Shown here piece by piece: positions 37,301-45,239 of a DNA stretch of 64,000 nucleotides. The translations under genes were made by a program, and so were the position numbers. The stretch comes from Bradyrhizobium zhanjiangense (GTDB lineage: Bacteria > Pseudomonadota > Alphaproteobacteria > Rhizobiales > Xanthobacteraceae), in NCBI RefSeq assembly GCF_004114935.1, contig NZ_CP022221.1, positions 1,943,001 through 2,007,000 on the forward strand. The letters are read 5' to 3'. The notes under the pieces were generated by a model. That model was given only the letters and a program-made list of their open reading frames with translations, was not told the origin of the DNA and ran no database searches. Each line of letters opens with the position of its first letter. Position 1 is the first letter of the stretch.

Positions 37301-38065
37301 ATGAGCAATTTCAGCCAGGAAAGCGTGCTGAGCGTCCATCACTGGACCGACAATCTCTTCAGCTTCACCACCACGCGGAATCCATCGTTCAGCTTCCGCA
37401 GCGGCGAGTTCACTACGATCGGGCTCAAGGTCGACGAAAAGCCGCTGCTGCGTGCCTACGGCCTCGCCAGCGCCCGTTACGAGGATCGGCTGGAATTCGT
37501 CTCGACCAGGGAGCCGAACGATCCCTTAACCTCCCGTCTGCAGCATTTGAAGGAGGGCGATAAGATCACGGTGAGCCGCAAGGCGACCGGGACGCTGGTC
37601 ATCGATAATCTCGAGGATGGGCGCAATCTCTATCTGATTGGCACCGGCGCTGGACTTGCTCCGTTTCTGAGCGTGATCAAGGATCCTGAAACCTATCTGC
37701 GATTCGGAAATGTCGTGCTGCTGCACAGCTGCCGCCGCGTCGCCGAGCTTGCCTATGGCGAAATGATCACCGAGAAGCTACCGAGCGACGAGCTGCTCGG
37801 GGATTTCGTGCGCTATCAGCTGATCTATTATCCGACCGTCACCCGCGATCCGTTCCGCAACCGCGGCAGGATCACCGACCTGATCGCGTCAGGCAAGTTG
37901 TTTTCGGACCTCGAACTGCCGGAACTCGAGCCGCAGCATGACCGTGTCATGATTTGCGGCAGCCCTGCGCTGGTGCGCGATACCCGCGAGCTGTTGGTGG
38001 GGAGGGACTTTGTTGAAGGCAGTCACGGCAAGCCGGCGCAATTTGTGGTCGAAAACGGCGTTTGA
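37301..38065 (+). CDS. fpr: Ferredoxin-NADP+ reductase (FprA-type)
   Basis: About 254 residues from ATG 37301 with a GGGAGCGGTGAG site. It has the FNR layout: FAD-binding barrel with RAYGLASARYED (family R-A-Y-S-x-A-S, with Ser replaced by Gly here), the NADP-binding LIGTGAGLAPFLSVIKDPET, VVLLHSCRRVAELAYGEMI, and VMICGSPALVRDTRELL. It passes electrons between NADPH and ferredoxin or flavodoxin, often under oxidative stress. The C-terminus QFVVENGV lacks the aromatic A-F-V-E-K ending common in this group, so the last residues differ from typical rhizobial FprA. It looks like a second, accessory copy. Confidence 0.88.
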   Translation: MSNFSQESVLSVHHWTDNLFSFTTTRNPSFSFRSGEFTTIGLKVDEKPLLRAYGLASARYEDRLEFVSTREPNDPLTSRLQHLKEGDKITVSRKATGTLVIDNLEDGRNLYLIGTGAGLAPFLSVIKDPETYLRFGNVVLLHSCRRVAELAYGEMITEKLPSDELLGDFVRYQLIYYPTVTRDPFRNRGRITDLIASGKLFSDLELPELEPQHDRVMICGSPALVRDTRELLVGRDFVEGSHGKPAQFVVENGV

Positions 38066-38568
38066 ACGGTAGCCCATCGCGTGAAATCGAGCCAGGGCCT
38101 GAACTGTCACCGTCGTGACCCTGAAAGGGTGCTTGCTCTTTACCCACGCTTGCAGGCTCGGAAGTCCGGCACCTTTGGCGATCTGGCCGCGCACTTTGCT
38201 CACGCTGCACTCGCAGAAGAGTCCGCTGTCATGTGGCCATGCCGCCGTCGCTATCACTGCCCCTCCTGTCGGGTACTCGTTTAACTGGTCTAGTCGACCC
38301 AAGGGGCACGATCAGCAGAAGTCGAGGCCCTGCAAAAGAAGTCTAATCAGACTTGGTCACCGGGCAATGCCACGATAGTTTTCCTCGCCGTGCGACAACT
38401 TGCTCAACATGATCGCGATATTTGCCGTGTCAGGCACCGTGCTTCTGGGCTTGCTAGCCGCCAAGCACTTTTAGCTTGGCATCGCATCCGGCGCACCGGC
38501 GCACCCGACTCGTCTAACCGAACATAGCATCTCGCAGCCGGCTTGCCGTTCTGGTAGCGCCGCGCGAT
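38066..38568. other. Intergenic region with repeat copy B and a tiny membrane peptide
   Basis: It contains the dispersed repeat at 38237-38312. A 21-codon frame at 38409-38474 (MIAIFAVSGTVLLGLLAAKH) could be a membrane peptide but has no clear ribosome site. Nothing else was recognised. Confidence 0.4.
38237..38312 (+). repeat. Dispersed non-coding repeat, copy B (core only)
   Basis: The core TCGCTATCACTGCCCC at 38248-38263 is identical to copies C and D, followed by TCGGGTACTCGTTTAACTGG and TCTAGTCGACCC, which align with CGGGTGCC...TTA-CCGGTCTCG-CGACCC. The 5' block of the other copies is poorly conserved here. Confidence 0.6.
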
Positions 38569-38793
38569 TTACGCCAGCAACTCCCGCTGACGCGCGTCAC
38601 GTTGCGCTTTGAAAGCAGCGACGAAGACCTCAAGGCTGGCCGAGGTTAAACCGGTCTCAGTGACGAGACCCAGCCGCATGAGGTTGACCGTCTCGATCAG
38701 GCTGTCGCCATGCGTGGAACCTCCGCCGAACAGCTTAATGACAATTCTCTGCTCTCTGCGAGTCAGGTTGTTCCAGAGCGTCAAGTCGGGCAT
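38569..38793 (-). CDS. Small conserved-looking protein of unknown function
   Basis: 74 residues. TLWNNLTRREQRIVIKLFGG, then MRLGLVTETGLTSASLEVF and a charged tail with AFKAQRDARQREL. The L-T-x-x-E-Q-x-x-x-x-x-L-F-G-G pattern with a following GLxxxxGLT wing is like small rhizobial winged-helix-type unknowns. No function can be assigned. Confidence 0.5.
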   Translation of the reverse strand: MPDLTLWNNLTRREQRIVIKLFGGGSTHGDSLIETVNLMRLGLVTETGLTSASLEVFVAAFKAQRDARQRELLA

Positions 38794-39078
38794 CCCGATG
38801 CCTCACGCGAATCGCTGCATGACACTGATGAATTAGCGATCGCCCAGAGGCGAAATCGTGGCAGCGGCCTCAACGCTGTGAGTAGAGGCCAGGTTTTTTG
38901 TAGTTGCCCTGATGGTGCCGAGATCGCAAGGCGACGATGATGGTCGTGCACGGAGCCGATTGGGCAGGAGCTTTTTCAGTCTTTTCTCGGCCCGAAGTCG
39001 TTCGCCAGGGACTGATCTTGTGTCCACTGCCTCAGCGCATGATCGTTGAGTGTCGAGTTGACTAGGGCATTCCAGTTG

Positions 39079-39456
39079 TTACCTGCCTCTTTCCATTTCG
39101 TTTTGGTCCCGCAGTAGCCGGAATGCGCTCGTTGCAATCTTGCTTGCCTCTTTACCTTCAGCAGCCTCGCGGATCACGTCCTTGAACATTTGCTCGGGAA
39201 AGATCCACCCGGCGCCCGTGAAGCGGTCGGCAAATAGGTATTCGAATGAGGCCCGAAACGTGACGGCAGCTAAAGCATCCTCGTGTTCCGTGCCTGCACT
39301 ACGCACGTCAAACCATTGCAGCAGCCTCCGAACAGCGGCAGCGGGAGCAAACTGGCGATCACCGAGAGTCAGAGATACGAACATGTACGCGATGTCCGAT
39401 TGAAGTTCGTTGTCCAGGGACACATACCAATCTTTGATAGCCTGAATAGGTGACAT
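39079..39456 (-). CDS. Protein of unknown function (125 residues)
   Basis: Globular, helical composition with conserved-looking segments (MSPIQAIKDWYVSLDNELQS, FRASFEYLFADRFTGAGWIF, EQMFKDVIREAAEGK). No known motif. It lies alone between small genes on the same strand. Confidence 0.5.
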   Translation of the reverse strand: MSPIQAIKDWYVSLDNELQSDIAYMFVSLTLGDRQFAPAAAVRRLLQWFDVRSAGTEHEDALAAVTFRASFEYLFADRFTGAGWIFPEQMFKDVIREAAEGKEASKIATSAFRLLRDQNEMERGR

Positions 39457-39703
39457 GAAATGATCCCAAGAAGGCCTAGGGAGATAGGGGCGCGCGATCT
39501 AGCACTCTTGTTCACGTACTACCACGGCTCTCAATGCAGCTTGATGGTCTCGTGAGATCCGCGGCTCACGCACCGCTTCGTCTTTGCTGTGCTGCATCGA
39601 CGGTGATGCCTCGGCAGCCCGATGCGCCTCGTTTGTCGCTGCAAAGCCACAGGCTCTGAAGAGAAAAGGTGTGAAGACGGGGAAGAGGTGGTAAGTCCGA
39701 CCG

Positions 39704-39916
39704 ATGAAAACATTTCGGGCGGTTGTCCTCACATCCGAGGGCGAAATCATTCTGACGATCGGTCTAATCTGCGCCACCGAGGACGACGCCAAGGCACGCG
39801 CTGAGGATCTCCTCGAGGACGACCCTGTAGAGCTCTGGGATGGCCCGCGCAGAGTAGCGCGCTTCGAACCGAAGCAACAACCAAGTGTCTGCAAACTGTC
39901 GCCACGGAAGCGCTGA
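39704..39916 (+). CDS. Small protein of unknown function (70 residues)
   Basis: MKTFRAVVLTSEGEIILTIG begins a strand-rich domain, then an acidic helix (EDDAKARAEDLLEDDPVELW) and a basic tail (RRVARF...SPRKR). An AGAGGTGG site sits about 15 bases before the ATG. The composition supports a real gene; I know no function. Confidence 0.5.
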   Translation: MKTFRAVVLTSEGEIILTIGLICATEDDAKARAEDLLEDDPVELWDGPRRVARFEPKQQPSVCKLSPRKR

Positions 39917-40093
39917 AAGTTATTGCTCGGGACTGGATCGGTAAGGCGCTGGTCGGCCTGCCGCACCAGCTCTTCTATCAGGGCGGAGAATAGGCCGATG
40001 TTCGGGCGCCCGTGCGGCTCAGCAAGACGCACCATTTGGAATGCAACCTCGCGAGAGCGATTTTCAGTCGCCGCATTGCGAGAAGATTGAAAA

Positions 40094-40486
40094 CTACCAT
40101 ACGCGCGTGAATATATCGGCGCCCTTCAGTTTGCTAGGTTTACCTTTATTATCAACGTAGAACAGCGTCCAAGAGGTTGGCATCTGAGACCCCTTAATTT
40201 TTCCAACCCAGCGGGTAAAGGAATTGCACTGGGAAAAAGTAACAACAAAATACAAGCCGGTTACACTAACGGATCCGGATGCAGGATACGGGATGCCCTG
40301 GCATGCAAATCCTTGAGCATGGTTTGTGAAAATCCCCTGTATTGCTCCGCGATTGGCGGACCAAATATACAGTTCTGAACCTCGCTCATTTTTCCAGTAT
40401 GAAGGAGCGGGAAGCCCCTGCGCCATGGCCTCGGCGGAAAACAACAAGGATTGGACGATGAGCAGAAGTCCCAGAAGTCTCTTCAT
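40094..40486 (-). CDS. Secreted avidin-family biotin-binding protein (bradavidin-like)
   Basis: 130 residues. A Sec signal peptide (MKRLLGLLLIVQSLLFSAEA, cleavage near MAQ) is followed by a single avidin barrel: SYWKNERGSELYIW (start strand with N-x-x-G-S), GIFTNHAQGFACQG, VTGLYFVVTFSQCNSFTRWV with the T-x-W biotin-contact motif, GKIKGSQMPTSWTLFYVDN and the closing GADIFTRVW. Avidins bind biotin tightly and are secreted; those of bradyrhizobia are dimeric or tetrameric. Two internal cysteines (C-Q-G and Q-C-N) could form a disulphide. Stand-alone gene, no operon partner. Biotin-binding residues look present but affinity cannot be inferred. Confidence 0.88.
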   Translation of the reverse strand: MKRLLGLLLIVQSLLFSAEAMAQGLPAPSYWKNERGSELYIWSANRGAIQGIFTNHAQGFACQGIPYPASGSVSVTGLYFVVTFSQCNSFTRWVGKIKGSQMPTSWTLFYVDNKGKPSKLKGADIFTRVW

Positions 40487-41024
40487 ATTGAAGCCCTAAA
40501 AGATTCGCTTAAAGATCATGTAATTTGGTGCAACTTGAGGTAACGTTCGCTCTTATCTCACATTCGCACACGGAATGCGGCGCATATCCGCCAAGTCGCG
40601 CTGGATCGCGGCACAGTCCGAATCGTCGAGCCCCGCCCTCCCTGTGAAATTATTACTGGTGGGCCCGGCAGGATTCGAACCTGCAACAGACCGTTATGAG
40701 CGGCGGGACATCGACCCGCTTCGTTGATTTTCCTGCGCCTTTCGTGGAGTTCGACCACGTTCGCTGCGGTTCGCGCGGGTTGTTTCTGGTGCGAAACTGG
40801 TGCGGTTCGTCTGCAATCGAAACCCGGACCTAGGGCATGTGCCTTGTGTTCGTGATAACGTGAGAAGGCAAGTCAGTAGCGGCGAACGAGGGCAAGCGAA
40901 TTCCCTACGCCGTCGTACCGGCTGATCGCGGCGGCCTGTTAAGGTCAGCGTCCACGCGGTTCGCGATGCACTATCGGTAGCGAGCCGAGGAGTTCATGAA
41001 AAAGCAAGCCAGGCGAAAAAGATC
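40487..41024. other. Intergenic region with tRNA fragment between the avidin gene and tenA
   Basis: It includes the avidin promoter region and the elongator-type Met tRNA 3' fragment. Two GGTGCGRAACTGGTGCG-like units near 40788-40808 (GGTGCGAAACTGGTGCGG) recall arm-type integrase sites. No gene is apparent. Confidence 0.45.
40657..40706 (-). tRNA. 3' fragment of an elongator-type tRNA (CAT anticodon), probable att relic
   Basis: Read on the minus strand it gives GCCGCTCATAACGGTC (anticodon stem-loop, loop CTCATAA with anticodon CAT), then GCAGGTTCGAATCCTGC (T arm) and GGGCCCACCA (acceptor end plus CCA). The 5' half, D arm and matching acceptor strand are missing, and one base is lost between anticodon stem and T arm. 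It is therefore a 3' fragment, not a functional gene. Such scraps are the classic left-over of tRNA-targeting integration. Elongator Met versus Ile2 cannot be separated from the fragment. Confidence 0.75.
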
Positions 41025-41699
41025 GTGAGTTTCTTCGAGCGTCTAAAGACAGAAGCATCCGCTGAGTGGCGAGCCTACACCGAGCATCCCTTCACGAACG
41101 GATTGGCAGACGGCTCGCTCCCCGAAGCGGCGTTTCGTCACTACCTCGCTCAGGACTACCTGTTCCTCATCGAGTTTGCTCGCGCCTACGCACTCTCGGT
41201 CTACAAGTCGCCGACACTTGCCGACATGCATGAAGCAGCGACCGGCCTCTCGGCCATCCTTGATGTCGAGATGAACCTGCATGTGAAGCTCTGTGCCGGT
41301 TGGGGTCTGTCCCCGAGCGACCTTGAACAAACCACTCCGGCGGTCGAGATGCTGGCCTATACACGCTACGTGCTCGATGCAGGAATGCGCGGCGATTTGC
41401 TGGCACTCAAGGTGGCGCTTGCCCCTTGCGTAATCGGATACGCCGAGATCGCAATGCGGCTCGCCTCGCGACTCAATACGGACGCTGCGACGAACTCCTA
41501 TCGCGCTTGGATCGCCGAGTACGCCGGCGTGCCGTACCAGGAGGTCGCGGCGAAAGCGCGGGCGCACCTGGAGCATCTTGCCGATCTTTACGCCACGCCT
41601 GCCCGCGAGGCAGAGCTGATTGCGATCTTCAAGGAAGCTACCCGGCTCGAGGCAGACTTCTGGGAGATGGGCTGGCGCGCGGGCCAGCGTGTTGAATAA
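41025..41699 (+). CDS. tenA: TenA-family thiaminase II
   Basis: 224 residues from GTG 41025. It matches TenA/THI-4: EWRAYTEHPFTNGLADGSLP, FRHYLAQDYLFLIEFARAYA, and LAPCVIGYAEIAMRL, which carries the catalytic Cys, then WIAEYAG and ADFWEMGW with the C-terminal Glu. The family hydrolyses amino-methyl-pyrimidine breakdown products to salvage thiamin pyrimidine. No other thiamin gene is adjacent. It sits between two tRNA 3' fragments, so it may be native sequence between two island insertion sites or captured cargo. Confidence 0.92.
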   Translation: MSFFERLKTEASAEWRAYTEHPFTNGLADGSLPEAAFRHYLAQDYLFLIEFARAYALSVYKSPTLADMHEAATGLSAILDVEMNLHVKLCAGWGLSPSDLEQTTPAVEMLAYTRYVLDAGMRGDLLALKVALAPCVIGYAEIAMRLASRLNTDAATNSYRAWIAEYAGVPYQEVAAKARAHLEHLADLYATPAREAELIAIFKEATRLEADFWEMGWRAGQRVE

Positions 41700-41713
41700 C
41701 CCTTTCGGCAATC

Positions 41714-41764
41714 GTCAGGATCATAACCTGAAGGTGATAGGTTCAAATCCTATCCCGCAACCAA
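41714..41764 (+). tRNA. 3' fragment of initiator tRNA-fMet, probable att relic
   Basis: CGTCAGGATCATAACCTGAA (anticodon stem-loop, CAT anticodon), then ATAGGTTCAAATCCTAT (T arm) and CCCGCAACCA. It matches the 3' half of alphaproteobacterial initiator tRNA except for a base change in the anticodon loop (ATCATAA rather than CTCATAA) and a shortened acceptor strand. No 5' half precedes it; the adjacent tenA coding end occupies that space. It is probably the attL/attR copy left by an element that used the fMet gene. Confidence 0.75.
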
Positions 41765-41790
41765 GATTTCAAAGTGAAATCAAATAATTA

Positions 41791-41813
41791 GCCCGCCTCT
41801 GGCGGGCTTTTTC
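41791..41813 (+). terminator. Intrinsic terminator
   Basis: GCCCGCCTCTGGCGGGC (7-bp perfect stem, 3-base loop) followed directly by TTTTT. It ends transcripts from tenA or from the tRNA fragment and isolates the gene that follows. Confidence 0.85.
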
Positions 41814-41916
41814 ATGCCTTACAAATCACTCGCACTCTGTTCGAACGAAAACCATTGTTTCGCAATGGGGTAGAGAAATTCCGGTTCGGATTCCCAACCG
41901 CTCGCAAGAATTCCAC

Positions 41917-41947
41917 GGCACAAAACTGGCACAAAACGGCACAAAAT
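41917..41947 (+). repeat. Three tandem decamers upstream of the wHTH gene
   Basis: GGCACAAAAC at 41917-41926 and 41928-41937, then GGCACAAAAT at 41938-41947, nearly head-to-tail. Similar spaced decamers occur as arm-type binding sites of tyrosine integrases near att cores; the fMet fragment is 150 bp away. They could alternatively be operators for the wHTH gene downstream. Confidence 0.55.
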
Positions 41948-42034
41948 CCTTGTGCAAATTTAAGCGTGCCAACCGTCCAAATAGGCGCGCTTCCGTTGCG
42001 TTCGTTGCTAGACTCTGTTGCCGCAAAGGGGGCC

Positions 42035-43006
42035 ATGATCGTGTCGGAACCGCGAAGCAGCCAGACGAGAGCGATGCGTCTCCTGAAAGCGCTCTACGAT
42101 CATAACAAAGCGACATCGGAGCCCACGCTTGTCGAGCACCTAGCGAGCGTCGCTGGATTGACTGAGCAAGAGGCTCAGCGCGCGTGGAGCTATTTGAAGG
42201 ACAAAGGCCTGATTGAGACCTTTAGCATTCCGCACACGGCTCGCATCAACGCGCATGGGATTGATGCCATCGAAGACGCCGAGCAGCATCCCGATCAACC
42301 GGCACGATCATTTCCAGCGGTCACGTATAACGTCGTAAACAACACCACCAATATCGGAACGGCCGTCAATTCGCCTGTGCAACAAACAGCGGGAAGCTCC
42401 CAGCCAGAACATTCCGAAAGTATTTCGAAGAAGAAAACATTTATCGAGCGACTGACAAGCCGTACAACGGCGTTGACCGCGCTGCTTGTTGCGATCGCCG
42501 CCTTGTTCGGTGCAATTCCGCCAATTCGCAAAGCGGCGACTGATGCCTATTGCAGCATAATCTCCTGTCCAGCGCCTTCGCTAAAGCCGCCGATGCCTAC
42601 GCCGTCGCCAACTGCTGCGCCCCCAACGAGCGATGCACCAGTGACAAAACAGTTTCTTTTCGACACGTTCGACACGCTTGATGGTAGCCGCTCAAAATCC
42701 GGCACCATCAGCCAGATAAAGGTTTCGGTCGTCGACAATAAGGGAAAAAAAGCTGACACCTACGTGGCTGAATGGTCGTGGTCAGGCAGCGGGGGAACGC
42801 AGAATGGCTCACAGACAGTTGTTATCGATCTGAAATCAGCAACCGGTGCGACTGTTGAATCCCTGACGTTTCCGCTTGACCGCAGTCATTGCTACTACCC
42901 CGGCAATCCGCAGCGTTTTGCAGGCGATTTGAAGAATGCCGCAAGTCTAGTGTCAGGCATCCAGGTCTCGGTGACTGCAGTGGAGGGCCGGCAGGGCCGC
43001 TGTTGA
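42035..43006 (+). CDS. Winged-helix, single-span membrane protein of unknown function
   Basis: About 323 residues from ATG 42035 (MIVSEPRSSQTRAMRLLKAL); upstream in-frame codons look non-coding. Residues 10-95 form a winged helix (LVEHLASVAGLTEQEAQRAW, LKDKGLIETFSIPHTARI). Then comes an Asn-rich segment TYNVVNNTTNIGTAVNSPVQ like those of defence-associated membrane regulators, a basic stretch, one membrane helix (ALTALLVAIAALFGAIPPIR), a Pro/Ser/Thr linker and a C-terminal beta-rich domain. The layout suggests a cytosolic DNA-binding head and an external sensor, or a membrane effector. No family name; first gene of the right-hand island. Confidence 0.6.
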   Translation: MIVSEPRSSQTRAMRLLKALYDHNKATSEPTLVEHLASVAGLTEQEAQRAWSYLKDKGLIETFSIPHTARINAHGIDAIEDAEQHPDQPARSFPAVTYNVVNNTTNIGTAVNSPVQQTAGSSQPEHSESISKKKTFIERLTSRTTALTALLVAIAALFGAIPPIRKAATDAYCSIISCPAPSLKPPMPTPSPTAAPPTSDAPVTKQFLFDTFDTLDGSRSKSGTISQIKVSVVDNKGKKADTYVAEWSWSGSGGTQNGSQTVVIDLKSATGATVESLTFPLDRSHCYYPGNPQRFAGDLKNAASLVSGIQVSVTAVEGRQGRC

Positions 43007-43121
43007 GCTGGCCAAGATCGGTTCGTGTCTCAGTTTGGGATTTAGGCGGTCTTTTTATTGGGGCCGTGAACAGCCGGGACCGGGTTAGCTCGATCAGGGC
43101 TCGCGCGTTGAGGAATTATCA

Positions 43122-43592
43122 ATGGGAGACGGGTTCAATTTTGAAAATTTGAAGACCGCAATCTTGGCCCTGAGTAGGGCAACAGACTGGGCCACCGCCC
43201 GACGCGAATGGGTTCTTACCGGCGTTTACGAGGCGGATCAGCCTGAAACGTGCCTTTGCGAACATTTTCCCATCATAGAAATATGCGTCATCAAAAATAC
43301 TATTACTCAGGCTGTCGCTGAGGTGGGCAATGTATGCGTGAAGCGGTTTCTCGGAATTAGGTCTGACCTAATCTTCGCCGCGCTGAAGCGGATCAGGAAA
43401 GATATCACCAAAAGCCTGAACGAGGACGCAATCGTTCTCTGTCTTAAAAACCATCTGATCAATCAGTGGGGATACGAGTTCCTTCAAGATACCAAACGCA
43501 AGCGCTCATTGAGCGAGAGGCAAATGTCCAAGCGCATGGACATCAATAGAAAGGTCCTAACGGCGATGGCTCATCGGGGGTTAAGAACCTGA
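43122..43592 (+). CDS. Small zinc-motif protein of unknown function
   Basis: 156 residues. TDWATARREWVLTGVYEADQ is followed by PETCLCEHFPIIEICVIKNT and VGNVCVKRFLGI. The C-x-C-x-H...C...C arrangement looks like a metal-binding site and matches a small phage/island family (E-x-C-x-C-x-x-x-P-I-x-x-x-C-x-I-x-N...V-G-N-x-C-V) that I remember without a function. A basic C-terminus follows (KRKRSLSERQMSKRM). A second small gene follows 22 bp downstream. Confidence 0.6.
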   Translation: MGDGFNFENLKTAILALSRATDWATARREWVLTGVYEADQPETCLCEHFPIIEICVIKNTITQAVAEVGNVCVKRFLGIRSDLIFAALKRIRKDITKSLNEDAIVLCLKNHLINQWGYEFLQDTKRKRSLSERQMSKRMDINRKVLTAMAHRGLRT

Positions 43593-43614
43593 ATTTCAAA
43601 CTAAGAGACCGAGT

Positions 43615-43869
43615 ATGCCAAAAAACGATTATGACGATCCTGAACTTCCGTTTCCAAGGCTGGAAGCCCGAATCCGGCTCTTGGACAGTGAAACATACTG
43701 GCTACAGGTCTGGTTTCATAAGGAGCCTGGCGCGCCTCGTGAGGTGCTGGCCAATGGCAAGCGTGCAGGCAACGCGTGGGATGCCCACGAGCATTTGAGG
43801 AAATTGAAGGCCTTAACTAGCGCCCGTTGCGATCCTGACGATATTACAAACGCAGAAATTTCAAACTGA
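43615..43869 (+). CDS. Small protein of unknown function
   Basis: 84 residues (MPKNDYDDPELPFPRLEARI, SETYWLQVWFHKEPGAPREV, EHLRKLKALTSARCDPDDIT). It follows the zinc-motif gene on the same strand and is probably co-transcribed. Composition is globular. No family recognised. Confidence 0.45.
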   Translation: MPKNDYDDPELPFPRLEARIRLLDSETYWLQVWFHKEPGAPREVLANGKRAGNAWDAHEHLRKLKALTSARCDPDDITNAEISN

Positions 43870-44032
43870 GACCCCCTTTGATTCCGATGACCCATCAAGT
43901 CGTGACAGCGGCTCCACGCAGCATGGAGCGGTAAAGCCGGCGCCATGACGACCGGGCATGCGAACACACCGCCCGGAGGCATTTGGACGAGTCGGAACGA
44001 AATCCTGGTTCGCAGCTCGCCGGTCGCGGCGG

Positions 44033-44215
44033 CTACGGCTTGCGCCAACGGTCCGGCCGCCCGGCCAGAGGCTCACGACCAGGCTCGAGCTCGCGAGCCC
44101 GATCGATGGCTTCCCGTTGCGTCTCCAGGACATCGCTGGCGCGTTCCGAGCCGCCGCGCCGCACGGCGTAGTCGCCCTGCGGGCGCCGCTCCACAAACAG
44201 CTGCTTTTTGCTCAT
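44033..44215 (-). CDS. DUF2188-like small protein
   Basis: 60 residues: MSKKQLFVERRPQGDYAVRR, then GSERASDVLETQREAIDRAR and a RWRKP end. DUF2188 proteins share the V-x-x-x-P-x-G-x-W/Y-A-V-R-x-x-G...R-A-S...T-Q-x-E-A-I pattern. Function unknown. It lies just downstream of the DUF3892 gene on the same strand, a plausible small operon. Confidence 0.65.
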   Translation of the reverse strand: MSKKQLFVERRPQGDYAVRRGGSERASDVLETQREAIDRARELEPGREPLAGRPDRWRKP

Positions 44216-44239
44216 AGGTCTTCTTACTCCTTAGCCCCC

Positions 44240-44524
44240 TCAGAGGGGGCACTGATCCATTGCCAGCAGGTTATCGTTCCAGACGCCATCGGCGTAGGTG
44301 CGCACGTAGGCGGGCCGACCATGCGGCCGCACGACGCCGATGTCCGCGCGTTTGCCAGTGCGCGGATCGCGCGTGAAGAAGGTGTTGGTCTTGGCCTCGA
44401 TGCTGGCGATGACCCGCTCCCGGGACCACTTCCAGTTCTCGCGCGGATTTCCGAGCTCCGTGATGTGCTCATGGGGGCTGTCCGGATGCGGTTTGGTGAT
44501 ACAAGTAACAAGAACGTCGGCCAT
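44240..44524 (-). CDS. DUF3892 small protein
   Basis: 94 residues: ADVLVTCITKPHPDSPHEHI, TELGNPRENWKWSRERVIAS, FFTRDPRTGKRADIGVV, and the family ending YVRTYADGVWNDNLLAM...C. It matches DUF3892 (V-x-C-I-x-K...H-I...L-R-T-x-x-D-G-x-x-x-N-L-L). Function unknown. A perfect GCCCCCT/AGGGGGC hairpin (44234-44250) overlaps its stop codon without a T tract. Confidence 0.72.
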   Translation of the reverse strand: MADVLVTCITKPHPDSPHEHITELGNPRENWKWSRERVIASIEAKTNTFFTRDPRTGKRADIGVVRPHGRPAYVRTYADGVWNDNLLAMDQCPL

Positions 44525-44672
44525 TTCATTTCCCTTTTGGGTTGCGGCACAGAATTGTGCTCTAATGACCTATGCTGGGCGGAGGGCCCCGCCGACATTG
44601 GGCGAAAAATAATTTTCGAGCGTGTCCGCGACCGCGTCCGGACACCGCATAAGCGTTTGAGGGGGCGAACGC

Positions 44673-45239
44673 GTGCCTGCTGAGACTGAGAAGACATTTC
44701 GACCGCGCGCCGAGATTGAGGCCACCATCAAGGGCTTCTTCACGGCCGACTGGGCACGTCTTCACAAAGTCGGCAGGATCTTTGCCTCAGGCACCGATTG
44801 GGACTTTGAGGACTTGATCCAGGAGGCACAGTTGCGGACCCTCCGGGGAACGCGCAATTGCCCGGTAGATGTGGACGTCATGAAGCATTTGATCGACACG
44901 ATGAGCAGCATCGCCGACAGCGAGCGAAAGAAGGCTCGCAATCAGATGCCGCATGTGGCGATCCTGCAAGGCGCCGCTGAAGCCGGCGACGAGGACCCCG
45001 TATCCCCTGATTGGTCGGCCGAGGACAATGCGGTATTCGAAGGGGCGTATAAGGAGCTGCTCGCCTTATTCGATGACGACGAAAAGGGTCGAGAGCTAGT
45101 CGAGGGAATTGTGGCCGGCTTCGGCACCGATGACCTCAAGGCGCTGACAGGTCTGCAGGGTACAGCCTACGATAGCAAACGCACGCTGGTCCGGCGACGC
45201 TTCCTGAAATTCGCTGCGGGACGGAGGGAAGATGTCTGA
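44673..45239 (+). CDS. Sigma-70-like factor, first gene of a four-gene operon
   Basis: 188 residues from GTG 44673. A sigma-region-2-like segment (GTDWDFEDLIQEAQLRTLRG with the D-L-x-Q-E core) is followed by TMSSIADSERKKARNQMP, and the C-terminus has a region-4-like helix pair (TDDLKALTGLQGTAYDSKRT, LVRRRFLKFA). It resembles stand-alone ECF-type factors that direct RNA polymerase to a few promoters. The downstream gene starts 8 bases before its stop (GATGTCTGA), and a metallopeptidase and HEPN-like gene follow. Assignment rests on motif pattern; the promoter it serves is unknown. Confidence 0.6.
   Translation: MPAETEKTFRPRAEIEATIKGFFTADWARLHKVGRIFASGTDWDFEDLIQEAQLRTLRGTRNCPVDVDVMKHLIDTMSSIADSERKKARNQMPHVAILQGAAEAGDEDPVSPDWSAEDNAVFEGAYKELLALFDDDEKGRELVEGIVAGFGTDDLKALTGLQGTAYDSKRTLVRRRFLKFAAGRREDV

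Noticed and set aside
40558..40758. 66-codon minus-strand frame over the elongator Met tRNA fragment
   Set aside because: It simply reads through the tRNA remnant and its flanks; no coding signal.
44234..44250. GCCCCCT/AGGGGGC hairpin as a terminator
   Set aside because: Perfect stem but it overlaps the DUF3892 stop codon and lacks a following T tract.
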